This document shows, piece by piece, positions 1 through 15,184 of a DNA stretch of 64,000 bases (positions are counted from its first letter, which is position 1; every line of letters starts with the position of its first letter). This DNA is from Populus alba (taxonomy: Eukaryota > Streptophyta > Magnoliopsida > Malpighiales > Salicaceae), in NCBI RefSeq assembly GCF_005239225.2, contig NC_133290.1:14392204-14456203 (forward strand), read 5' to 3'. The notes below the pieces were generated by a model. The model was not told where the DNA came from. It did no database searches and saw only the letters and a list, made by a program, of their open reading frames with translations. The position numbers were made by a program, and so were the translations under genes.

Positions 1-391
1 TAGTAGAGAACGCATATCATGACGCCATTGATTTTGAATCATGTAATTTCCTGAGCCCAAAGGTTCGTGTATAGTACTTGTTTAAGGGATTGAGGTATGA
101 AAATGGGGTCCCTTTTGTTTGCTAGCTGGTCACAAAAGTCTCAGATAATCACAGACATAAGGTTTGACAATGGGGTACAAACTACAGATGCACCGTCTTG
201 AGCTTTTCCTTGTAGTCTTTTCATGCATTATTTCTCTGATACTTGGGGGGGGTCCCCTACAGCTGTTGCAGCTTTGAAATATGTACCCATTTTTTCCCGG
301 AATTTTGCTTCCTCCCTCTCTTTTACACTAGCAAATGGCATCCCCTTCAAAAAGTGAAGAATGAGGATGATACCATGTAGCAAATGTCAAG

Positions 392-416
392 TCTCTCTCT
401 CTCTCTCTCTCTCTCT
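392..416. repeat. (CT)n microsatellite
   Basis: About 12 CT dinucleotides in the upstream region of the DUF1218 gene. The rest of positions 1-1070 shows no convincing gene; it is AT-rich sequence with a poly(T) tract near 537-551. Confidence 0.8.
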
Positions 417-1076
417 ACAGAGTTGAGAGTAGTTTCACTCCACTCCTGCAATGTCGATAAACCATGGAGAGTGGGATTTCTAACCTAATATTAAAAGAGG
501 AAAAAAAGGAATAAATTAAATGCCATGCAAATACTACTTTTTTTTTTTTTTCTAGATTCTAACTTAGGCAAATTTTTCTTATATTAAGAAAAACAATAAT
601 TCTTTGTTATAAATTCTCTTTAAATTGGAGCACAAAATCGTAATTTTGGGAAGCTCACTCATGTGTCCTCGAATCTAAGCCTCAAGCATTATATCAAGCC
701 TTTGAAACTACTTTAATTCATTTAAATCCTTAAGTATGGAGATAATGGGGCAATTATCTATCATTTTGGATAAAATAAAAAGGTAGCAAAAGGTTAGCAG
801 TTGTTAGCTGCTTGCCTATACAAATAGAGAATACTTATTAAAGTCAAAAGGGACAAATATTGCTGGGCCATTAAATGGTTCATTGCTAGATGCGAAGGCA
901 CGCTCCTCCATGAGCTGGTTCACACCCTTCTTTCCTTGCTCCGCTATCAAAGGAATCCGAAGAGGCAAAGAAAAGGAAGTGAAAATATACACAAGAAAGT
1001 TTCCACTGTTTGGACAAAAGAAGCTTTCGCTAACTTATCCCGGCTAGTCATATTTTCTCCTCACTTTACCACTCTT

Positions 1077-1084
1077 TATATATT
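1077..1084 (+). promoter_or_regulatory. Candidate TATA box of the DUF1218 gene
   Basis: A TATATATT stretch lies about 135 bases upstream of the DUF1218 start codon in a pyrimidine-rich region, a spacing that allows a 5' leader of roughly 100 bases. Inference from position and sequence only. Confidence 0.35.
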
Positions 1085-1216
1085 CTCTTTTAGACTTTGT
1101 TCATATCCTCTTTCTCATCTTCTAAATCTTAGCACCGAGAAGCTAGTACAGAGAGTGCTCTGTTTTCCTTCTTTCTTGACACCCAGCCTTATCAAGTGCT
1201 CCTTTTTTCTGAAAAA

Positions 1217-2056
1217 ATGGTTAAAATAGGAGGTATACTTGTTTGTATGTTGGTTGTTGCTATGGATGTAGCAGCTGGTATTCTTGGCATCCAAGCAGAA
1301 ATCGCACAAAACAAGGCATGTTAACCCCTCCTTCCTTCCAATCTTTTTTTTTCTTTTAAGAAAAGCATTTTCTTTGATATATCAGTTATCTTGATCTTAT
1401 ACTTCAAAAATATGAATATATCTTGTTGTCGTCAATAATGTGTGTATGTGGGTGTGTGTTAATACAGGTTAAGCACCTAAGACTTTGGATATTTGAGTGC
1501 AGAGAACCAAGCGAGGATGCCTTCAAGCTAGGGTTAGCTGCAGCGGGGATTCTAGTTCTAGCTCATGTTATTGCTAACTTGCTAGGTGGGTGCATGTGCA
1601 TTTGTTCTCAAGAAGAGCTTCAAAGAGCTTCCCCTCATAGACAACTGTCTGTGGCATGCTTCCTTTTTTCGTGGTAAGTGAACTTGTATAAACATTTTCT
1701 TGATTCCCAACTCAGCTGAGTTAACAAGCAAATTATTTTTTTATTCTGTAGCTTGAACCGATGATCAGTTTCTCAGAGATCAACTATAATTAGCAGTATA
1801 GTGTATTACTTATTGATTAATGATGTTTCTGCATACACCTAATTGTCTGGGCAGGATCATATTGGCTGCTGGGTTATCCATGCTAGCGATTGGCACTCTG
1901 TCGAACAACAAGTCAAGATCCTCTTGTGGTTTCACACACCATCATTTCTTTTCTTTTGGAGGCATTTTGTGCTTTGTCCATGGACTGTTTTGTGTTGCAT
2001 ATTACGTCTCTGCCACTGCTGCTTTTAGTGAAGAAAAGCATGGAGGTCATGCTTAG
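1217..2056 (+). CDS. DUF1218 family four-helix membrane protein (DESIGUAL/VCC type)
   Basis: Three exons: 1217-1315, 1468-1673 and 1855-2056, giving 507 nt and 168 residues. The protein starts MVKIGGILVC, with a first hydrophobic segment at residues 1-25. Exon 2 encodes VKHLRLWIFECREPSEDAF followed by a second hydrophobic helix and a cysteine-rich GGCMCIC stretch. Exon 3 gives two more helices and the sequence [11 protein letters not shown]. This order of helices and conserved cysteines is typical of DUF1218 proteins, some of which (the DESIGUAL/VCC group) act in leaf vein and margin patterning; the exact role of this member is unknown. Intron 1 appears to start with GC (AAG|GCATGT): the nearest GT donor would give an immediate stop, while the GC donor restores the family sequence NKVKHLRLW. 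Intron 2 is GT-AG. The gene is tail-to-tail with TPS1. Its last exon is partly duplicated at 16902-17071. Confidence 0.88.
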
Positions 2057-3243
2057 GTCTTTTCTTTTTCATGGCACGAGGATTTTGTTAATTTGTAAGC
2101 TGTAAAATTCTAACCTTGATGTGTCAAGCAATATTATCCTTCAGAGCAATTGTGTCATGAGCTGAACTAATTATCTTGCTAATCCTTTTATTATAATTAT
2201 TGAAAAACGTTTTGCCGCTTGAAAAATACGGTGTATTGCTCTTGTTCACATAAAAATAAGATTAATAAATAATCATTATGACATCTAATTCATCATTTTA
2301 TAGAATTCCCATAACAAGAACAGCAATATATTAATCAAGAAAAGAAGGTGCAAAATATCATTGCCTTTATCTTCATGACTTTATATATATATATAAAGGT
2401 ACTATATACCTAAGACTTGAAAGACTCTTTCTCCTTTGGAATCCTTTTTTTTTTTTTCCCCAAAAACATTACTCTTTAAATAATCGCCCTTTTCCTTTTA
2501 AATTCCATGAACAAAAAATGAAGCTCAAAAAGATAAGCAAATCCGAATCTATAAATTGAAATTTAGAGTACTATAGTGAAATCCTATATTTTACGTATAT
2601 TTTAACTAATATATGTAAAAAGGCAAGCAAGTCTGAGCTGATTTATATATATTTTAACTAATCTTTATAAATCCTGAAATTATTAATAAAATCTGCAAAC
2701 CAGAAAAGTTTAGCTGATGTTTTTAGTTTGAGAATTTAAACAGAGGTGAAGCTGATGTTATAAAATATGTGTGCGTGTATGGTGAAGGTACGTAAAGGTA
2801 ACTGGCCAGGATATTTGTATCTATATTTGGGCTAATCTTTAGCCTTTCTGCTTCTCTTAGTAAAATGGATCTTGTATTTGGTGGGCCTTCGAATCATTGC
2901 AGGCATACCACAGGGACCAAGAAATCATAAGCACCCTTGACTCAGCCCTGCCATCTTCATGGTGCAAAATGGAACACCAGATCCTATCTTTGATATCATC
3001 CCCTTTCCATACCTCCCCAGCAATCCCTTGAATCTTGAAACGCGAATTCTACCTCAACTCCACACTTTTCACATCTTTGATCCGAAAGAACATTTTGTAA
3101 TACATAATCCGGCATCTCAACATCCGATTTTTTACCATAAAAATATGGATAGAGCTCAATTTATTCTTAAAAATTTGTTCTTCTTCCAAGATCATGCTTT
3201 AAACAAAGGTGGTCATCAACAAAGACGATGCCATAGATTGTTA

Positions 3244-7215
<3,972 letters not shown>

Positions 7216-7511
7216 TGGAGAAGCCGATATTTTCTCAAGAATCAAGATCAAGAATAAATAACTAAAAAAGAAAATACAAACAAAAGTGGTCCTACAACGT
7301 GCAAACATTTAGCATTGTCTTTTGGGACAGTTAGCAGTGACATCAAAATCATTCGCTGTCACATTTAATAGTTTTGTTGATGGAATATTATGTTAGTATT
7401 TATTCTAATATATCATTGGGGAGTTTTTTACTAATGAATTTACAGATAAAAACCGGGCATCAAAAAAACCCTTGGTGATAATTTTTGGTTTGTCAAAAAG
7501 TCAGTCGGTAT

Positions 7512-10039
7512 TGTTGTAACCCATTTTGGGATCCCCTTGAAAAATAAAATAAATAGCCAAAAGAGGTTATGAAAATAACAGGAGGCAAAAACGCTCGGAA
7601 AACAGTCAGAAAATTGGTCAAGGAATTTAAAAATACAAGGATTGAATTTTTGACAGTATATTCTTGAAGGATGAAAGCCCTATTGAGAAGGAAAATTTGA
7701 ATTTTGAGGAGAAAAGCCCGAATTTGGATTTTTATGGACTTAATTGGATTTTTATAGACTTAATTGGATGTTTATGGATTTAATTGGATTTTTATTTGAA
7801 TTTATAGAAGATTTGATTGCAAGAAAAATTGATTTTTAAGTCAATTTGGGCTTTAATTTGAAGAAATTTAAGTTCTGGGGCCAAAGTATATTTTTTAGGA
7901 ATTTATTGGGTCAAATCAGGGGCTCAATTGAATAAATATTGAAGTTTAAGGGCCAATTAGGGACTTAATTGTGAAAATCCAAAACCAGGGACCAATTTGG
8001 AGAAGGCGCAAAGATAGAGGGGGCTGTTTGGAATTGTTTCAGGGGCTTAATTGAAGACATTGGAAGTTTATTGATCAATTAGGGGCTCAATTGCATAAAT
8101 CAGAGGCCAAGGACCAAAGTGAAAAACTCGGCCAACTATGGGGGCGGGTATCGAATTTGGAGGACTTATTTGAAGTTTGCCCATTTAAATGAAACGGCGC
8201 GTTTTATCCAAAACGACGCTGTTTCATATATATAAAAAAAACAAAAAAAAAAAAGAGGAAGACCAGAACGGTGTCGTTTTGAACGACACTGTTCATCTTC
8301 CTCCTTCCCCCCGAAGCAGAGCAGCAGAAGAAGAAAACCATTTTCTTTTTTTTTCAAATCTTCCCGCCTCTCTCTCCTCGTCCCCACCACCTTTAGACAG
8401 TGGTCGACCAGCCGTTGCACCGCACTAACAATGGTCCCGTCTTTTCTTCCCCTATAAATACAGAAGAAACCAACCCGAGAGAAAAGGAGGGAGAGACACC
8501 GAAGGGAAGAGAGAGAGAGGAGACCGAAGAGAGAGAGAGAGAACCAACAAGAGAGAGGGAAAGAGAAAGGAATAAACCGAAAACAAAAAGAAAACAGAAG
8601 ACAAAGAAACCGAACCCAAAAACAGAGAAAAAAACCGAAGAGAAAGCCACTGAAAACAAGTCTCTCTCACCGGCGTTCGAACCGCCACAGCACCGCCCGG
8701 AGCCGCCGTCCACGAGCCACGCCACCGCAGCGCCACCAGCGACCGCCTCCTCGCCAGGTACACACTCCATTCCCCCTGCGTTTCTTTTATTTTGTTGCAG
8801 GTTTGCCTCCTGCATGCTACATGCAGGAGGCGGAGGGGGAGAAAAATAATTCTCCCCCCCGCTGGGCTGCCAATGCTGGGCCAGCCCGATGCTAGCCCAG
8901 CCCCTGCACGTCTGGGCCGGTTCTGGCCCAGACCGAAGAAGAAGTTTCGGTTGGGCCGAGTTCGGCCCAACCGTTCCTTGTTGGGCTGAGTCCGGCCCAG
9001 CCCGAATTTTTTTATATTAATTATATTATATATTATAATATGTTATAATATATATGTGTATATATGTATAAAATATAATAATAAAAAATATATTTTAAAA
9101 AATCTTAAAAAAATATATTTGTTGATTTTTCTGCATATTTTTGTCAAAGTGGTTTAATGTTGGTTTGTATTTTTATACCGTAAAGATACAAAACTAGTGT
9201 TAAAAATACCTGGTTTTCGTCAAAATATCAAAGATTTTCAGAATAAAAAATGTTTTTTGCTTTCAAAAAAATTCTAAAAAGTCCCTAAAAATATTGTTGA
9301 TTTTTCTGCATATTTTTAGCAAAGTGGATTAATATTGGGTTGTATTTTTTATACCGTAAGGATACAAGCTCAGTATTAAGATACCCGATTTTCGTCAAAG
9401 CATAAAAAAAATAATATTTTTCAAAAAATTGTTTTTTTTGTTTTAAAAATACGGCCTAGTCTCTCCAATATATATATAAATATTATAACATCATATTTTC
9501 ACACAACAAAGGAAATTTTCAAAATAGTATATATATTAGCATGCATTTTAGCTTTAATAACCAGTTTATTCAAGCCATGAGAACTAGGCCAATATTTCAA
9601 AAAATTCTAAAAAATCTTTTTGTTTTCTTTTACTATTTGGGATTACGAATTTATACGTAAAACGTATTCCTAAATATTATTAATAAAATTTTGGTATAGA
9701 CGTTAGAACGGTTAGGATTTTACCCGTTAAGATAAAGACCTTCTTACCGAGGAGGATTTTTCTTGAACCATAGACAAACCAACAACTAAAAGTACAATAA
9801 CACTTTTGTTTTTTTTATCAGACAATAAAACAATGCAGCTTACCTTAGGTAGGGCGTATTTGGGGTGCTAATACCTTCCCTTTACGCAACCAGTCCCCGT
9901 ACCCAATCTCTGAGACCAGTTAGGGTTCCTAGTGACCAAAAATACTAGGTGGCGACTCCAAAGAACCAAATCAAATAAACAAAAAATAAAAAAATATTCG
10001 CCAGTCGAACCCGCAATTGGATTTTTTTGGGGTGCGACA
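7512..10039 (+). mobile_element. Solo LTR (about 2.53 kb), unit A
   Basis: Starts TGTTGTAACCC and ends GGGGTGCGACA, with a perfect 5-bp target site duplication GGTAT at 7507-7511 and 10040-10044. There is no internal retrotransposon coding sequence and no second LTR, so it is a solo LTR. A TATA box (CTATAAATA, about 8452-8460) gives its transcription direction as plus, away from TPS1. Downstream of it lie a purine-rich leader (8465-8660), a GGCCCA-rich block and an AT-rich tail with two diverged copies of a 170-base stretch (about 9120-9280 and 9295-9430). A long LTR with a GTGGCGACTCC motif near its end suggests a Ty3/gypsy origin; the lineage is uncertain. The reading frames within it look fortuitous. 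Confidence 0.85.
8452..8460 (+). promoter_or_regulatory. TATA box inside solo LTR, unit A
   Basis: CTATAAATA follows a pyrimidine-rich stretch and precedes a purine-rich leader, the usual U3/R layout of plant LTRs. The copy in unit B is at 23478-23486. Confidence 0.5.
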
Positions 10040-10668
10040 GGTATTAAAAAAACTGATGATTTTACATACAGATAATGCATGCCAAAAAAAATTACCTACT
10101 AGAATAAACCTACAAAATTATTTTGTTGATGATTTGAAGTGACATATACAGTAATTATTTTGAAACTCTTTAAAATATATTGACAAAATAATTTTGTCTA
10201 TGATATAATAGTTGAAGTGGTATTTGTAGTAATTTTTTTCAACTTTCTGGAATATACCAACAAAATAAGTCTGCTGGTAGCTCTATCCGTAATAATTAAT
10301 AAATCTATTTTAAAAAAAAACTATTGAACAAAAAACAAAAAAAATTAAAAAAAATTAAATTGTATAAAATTCAAGTATGCAAAAATAAATTATCTTAATA
10401 TAAAAATTCAAATATTTATTACAAATTTATTCGTTCAAATACACTGAAACTAGAACAAGGATAACGTTAGAGGATAAGGAGGAGGTTGGTCATCCTCGGA
10501 ATCATAAGGTCAATAAGAGGGTCCGCATGTACCACTCATTTGTGATCAAATATCCATGACCATTCGACAAAGTTATTCATAATCCATAGAGAGTCGTTTA
10601 TATTTATCATTGAGATGAGTTGTACATTCTTGCACTCCTTGATTTAACAAGGTTGCGAACTTCAGAGA

Positions 10669-10878
10669 CTAAGTACTCGATAGCGATTGCGAGCTCCCAA
10701 CGGTTGAAACACCACGGGTTGTTCGCATGTTCTTGGTTGTAGTGTTGGAGAGTACATATAGCCGATTTCTACTGGGTTTACCAGATGATCCTACCGCAAA
10801 CAATAAGTCTAATTTGGAATCCAAGTGGGTCGAAGGGCCATCCACGTATCTCTCCTTCAGCCGGCTATTATATGTTTC
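10669..10878 (-). pseudogene. Transposase_24-like (En/Spm accessory protein) exon remnant, unit A
   Basis: Reading the minus strand after a CAG acceptor at 10881-10879 gives an open stretch of 69 codons ending in a stop. It contains RLKERYVDGPSTHLDSKLDL, then GSSGKPSRNRLYVLSNT and STVGSSQS. The pattern ERYxxxPSTHxD, followed by a glycine/serine region and NRxYxLSNT, is what I know of the Transposase_24 (Ptta/En/Spm) family of CACTA elements. Only one exon is readable and the rest is degraded. The same sequence lies at 25706-25915. Confidence 0.6.
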
Positions 10879-12902
10879 CTGAAAATAAAAAAGAAATCAT
10901 CAAATTCAAAAAAAATAATAACTTAAGAAATAAAATTGTTGAAAACAAAACATACCATAAAGTATTGAGTTTGGTTGTCAACGAACTGTTACACTCTTTT
11001 TTTTATTGAAAAAATTAAAGGACTAGCAACTAAAAAAAACATATATGGTTTGATGAGCAAACCCGTAAATCGGGTAACCCGGGTCAACACATCAAGCCCG
11101 CAAACTAAGTAATTGACTAAATTAGGATTTATAACTTGTTTTTTTTTAAACTATTGTTTATTTAATTATATGATAAAAAAATAGACAATCATAAATTCAA
11201 GCGTCAATCCAATACTGAGACTTTTTTTTTAAGATTGTGATAACTTCACATAAAGCAAAATAAAACAAATTATAAAACTTATTTTATAATTAATCAAATA
11301 TCAAATGATAAAATTTTTAAAAATATATATATTTTTTTAAAAAGTTAAACTATCCAAACCTGCGAACAAACTCATGAACTTTCTAAAATTTAATAATATG
11401 GTTTTTTTTCTAAAACTATTTTTTTTTACAATATATAAAAAAATATAGATGATCACGTAATTGAGTTCAATTAAGAAAAAAAAAAGGTACCTCATTAAAC
11501 CTGTAAACCAGGACAACCAGGATTACTTCACTAACTCACAAATCATGTCATTGATTCTATAAAGTTTAATAACTTAATTTTTTTAAAATTATTTTTTATT
11601 TAACTAATTTTTTTAGAAGAAAAAAGATTATATCAAAATACTCCGATATTTTTCTAATATCCTATACTATAATATTTTTACATGTGGTAATTATATAAAA
11701 GATAAATTAAATCAAATATAATGCCAAAGATTTTGTTGTAAAGTTTCACGCTGAAAACTTGATGCAGAGTAATTGGTAAACTGTCTTTTTCATAATTTAT
11801 GATGTTTGAAATCAATGAAATATAAGAAAAGAAATATCGTTTAAAAATATGATTATGATTATATTTTAAATTTTTTTAAGATATATTAAAATAATATTAT
11901 TTTTATTTTAAAAAAATATTTTTAAAATTAACAAATCAAAATGATTTATAAATACTCAAAAATATTAATTTTAAATAAATAAATAATTTTTTAAAAACCG
12001 TTTAAAAAAAACAAAAAATAAGAGTAAGGAGAAAGAAAAGAAGACGGGATCGTGGGTAGGCATGAATCTTGTGTGTTTGTTTTTAACTTTTGTGGTTGAG
12101 GTTGTGATTGGGTACAATCCATTTATATACAAAACTTAACAATAAAAAAATTAATTTTTTTATATTTTATAATTTTTTTAATAAATTGATATAAACTTCA
12201 ACCTCCACCTTTAATATAAAACACACACTTAAAAGATCATGTGCGCTTTCGAAGATTGTCCACAAAAGACACAAGATGATGTTAAACGTAAGTATATACA
12301 CGTGCTCCTAATCAGCTCATCTCTTTACCCACTTGTCAAATAATCCCAGCTAGGTCCACTTTGTTTTGGCGGTTGCTTAAAACCAGGCGTACCATATTTG
12401 GTAATGAAAAAAACGTTGTTTACTGTTTATGAAGCCCAATGGAATCTGTGTTTAACGCACGGCAAGACAAAGCAGGACATGCTTTTTGTTGAGAGTCGGC
12501 TGCTTTTCTTCTTTTGCATTGTTTATTTTTTGAAGTAAACAATTTTTTTTTAAAAAAAAACCAGTGAGTGAATAATTCACTGACACCGGTAATGTTGACA
12601 TGAATAATCTTTTTTTAAAACATATTAATTTAAAATAAATTAAATTTTCTTATCATGAATATTATTTTTTTAAAAAATAGAATAAAATGAATTAAATTCA
12701 ATTGCAATATAATTTTAATTTTATTTTTAATCATATTTTACTTAATTTTATAACATGCTCAAAAAATTATGAAAACTATAATTTTTATCGAATGAATTTT
12801 ATACGCAATGAAATTGTACATAATTTAATGGAATAATAAAAAATATTATTTATTTAATGATATAATAATACTAGTTAAATCTACAATATTTAAATTTAAA
12901 AC

Positions 12903-12907
<5 letters not shown>

Positions 12908-12937
<30 letters not shown>
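12908..12937. repeat. (AT)n microsatellite, unit A
   Basis: About 15 AT repeats. The matching place in unit B (near 27960) has only a short AT stretch, so this site separates the two copies. Confidence 0.8.
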
Positions 12938-12941
<4 letters not shown>

Positions 12942-13139
12942 TAGTTATTTTATAACCTTAATTTAAAAAAGATTTGTAACTAAACATATTAAATTATTTT
13001 TTATTTAACTTTAATTTTAATTATAATTTTAACTAAACATATATAAATATCAAACCAATTTCAACTAAAAAGATTTTTTATAAAACAATTTTTTTTCAAA
13101 TTACAACCACAAAAAACTACCACAATAACAAACACTTTG

Positions 13140-13790
13140 ATGCAAGATCACCTTCAAAAACCCTTACTCACCCTTCTTCAAAACTCAAAAACAATGTCCC
13201 AAATCCTCCAAATTCACACCCAACTCATCACTACCAGTATTATCACCAGCCCCTTTACCTTAAGCGAATTACTTTCCTCACCAACGTACTTAACATGAAG
13301 TATGCAGAGGGCTTATTCACTCAAATTGACTAGTCTGATGCCTAAATGTGTAATGCCATGATTAAAGGTTATGTACCTCAAAGAGAAAAAAAGGATTCAA
13401 TTTTTTTGTTGATAAGAGAAGAAATGGGGTTTTGGGAGATAATTACACATACCCATTAGTGTTAAAGTTGGCTGATGGTGGGATTGGTGGAAGGGAGGGA
13501 CGTTCATGGAGAGATTGTGAAGAGAGGGTTTGGTTCTGATGTTTTTGTCGTGAAGGGGTTGATTGGATTGTATTGAAAATGTGGGGAAGTGGGATTGTCA
13601 AGGATGTTGTTTGATGAGTGTGGAAGTAAGGATATGGTGCCATGGAATTTATTGCTGGGTGGGTCGGAGGATGCTCAAAAGTTGTTTGATGAAATGCCTT
13701 TGAAGAATGTGGCTTCTTGGTCTATCTATCATGATTTATTGGTACGGAAAGGTCTGCTTTTTATTGATGCAGTATGAAGTTTATATCTTT
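13140..13790 (+). pseudogene. PPR (pentatricopeptide repeat) gene relic, unit A
   Basis: The start ATGCAAGATCACC encodes a PPR-like N-terminus (QILQIHTQLITTS), but it stops after about 44 codons. Further on, another frame reads DAQKLFDEMPLKNVASWS, a typical PPR motif, after SKDMVPWNLLLGG. Frameshifts and stops separate these pieces and no full set of repeats is present. PPR proteins usually bind organelle RNA; this copy cannot. The duplicate is at 28165-28805. Confidence 0.7.
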
Positions 13791-15184
13791 TGGTGATAGA
13801 CTCCATTTGGGTGGCATTAGAGAAATTAACAAATGAGAGTTTCAAGCTTTTGCTTTGTCAACAGGTTTAGAAAATCTTGGTTTTTCAGGAACTATATTTT
13901 CATTTAAAAAAAAAAAAAAAACTATTGATGTAACCCGCGGTCTAAATTTTTATTGCATAAAAAATATTAAATATATATTTTTTTTAAAAAATAAAAAATA
14001 TATAATATTCAGGTAATTGGCTTGAATGAGTTTAATAAACTCAATTAATTTAATAATATTAGAAAATAAAATATCAACAAAAAATAAAGTAGAAAAAAAA
14101 GAAGAAGATGCAATGCAAAAAATAAATACTTGCAGATATTATAAAAATATATCTTCATAATATTCTTAAAATGTCTCGATGATCTTATTTAGTAACAAAG
14201 TAAAAATTAAAAAAATTCATTATTTTATAGAATTATTATGACATATAATTCATCATTTTATAGAATTTCCATCACAAGAACAACAATATATTAATCAAGA
14301 AAAGAAGGTGCAAAATATCATTGCCTTTATCTTTATGGTTTTTTTTTTTTTTTTAAAGGCACTATATACCTAAGACTTGAAAGACTCTTTCACCTTTGGA
14401 ATACTTTTTTTCCCAAAACATTACTCTTTAAATAATCGTCCTTTTCCTTTTAAATTCCATGAACAAAAGATGAAGCTCAAAAAGGCAAGCAAATCCAAAT
14501 CTATAAATCCAAATTTAGAGTACTATAGTGATTCATTCTTAAAACATAATAAAATTAAGATTTATATGTTTTTTGTTTATTGGTTTTTTTAAAATTAACA
14601 TGGATATTCAAACTAGTTTGTGTATATTTAAAAAGTAAAATCTGAATAGTTTAGCTGATGTTTTTAGTTTTTAGAATTTAAACACAGGCTGAGCTGACGT
14701 GTGTATATGGTGAAGGTACGTAAAGGTAACTGGGCCAGGATATTCAACCTCTTCATGTTTGTATCTGTATTTGGGCTGGTCTTTAGCCTTTCTGCTTCTC
14801 TTCGTAAAATGGATCTTGTATTTGGTGGGCCTTCGAATCATTGCAGGCATACCACAAGGACCAAGAAATCATAGGCACCCTCGAATCAGCCCTGCCGTCT
14901 TCATGATGCAAAATGGAACACCAGAGCCTATCTTTGATATCAGCCCCTTTCCATACCTCCCTAGCAATCCCTGAATCTTGAAACGCGAATTCTACCTCAG
15001 CTCCACACTTTTCACATCTTTGATCCGAAAGAACATTTTGTAATACATAATCCGGCATCTCAACATCCGATTTATTACCATAAAATATGGACAGAGCTCA
15101 ATTTAATCTTAAAAATTTGTTCTTCTTCCAAGATCATGCATTAAAAAAGGTGGTCGTCAACAAAGACGATGCCATAGATTGTAA

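Larger units (their letters stand above)
7400..11030. mobile_element. CACTA (En/Spm)-type transposon remnant, unit A, split by the solo LTR
   Basis: Both flanks of the solo LTR carry short degenerate repeats of the kind found near CACTA element ends. On the right, 10140-10280 has several variants of a motif meaning 'ACAAAATAATTTTGTC' and 'CTGCTGGTAG'. A minus-strand exon-like stretch at 10878-10669 matches the plant En/Spm accessory protein pattern. I could not find intact terminal CACTA repeats, so the outer limits are approximate. Confidence 0.45.

Noticed and set aside
936..1229. A 97-codon frame upstream of the DUF1218 gene
   Set aside because: It overlaps the DUF1218 start in another phase, covers the likely TATA box and leader, and has no domain.
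8393..8989. Long overlapping frames on both strands inside the LTR (up to 172 codons), also at 23419-24014
   Set aside because: They are low-complexity (GAGA-rich leader and GC-rich block), overlap in several phases and match no protein family. They are part of the LTR.
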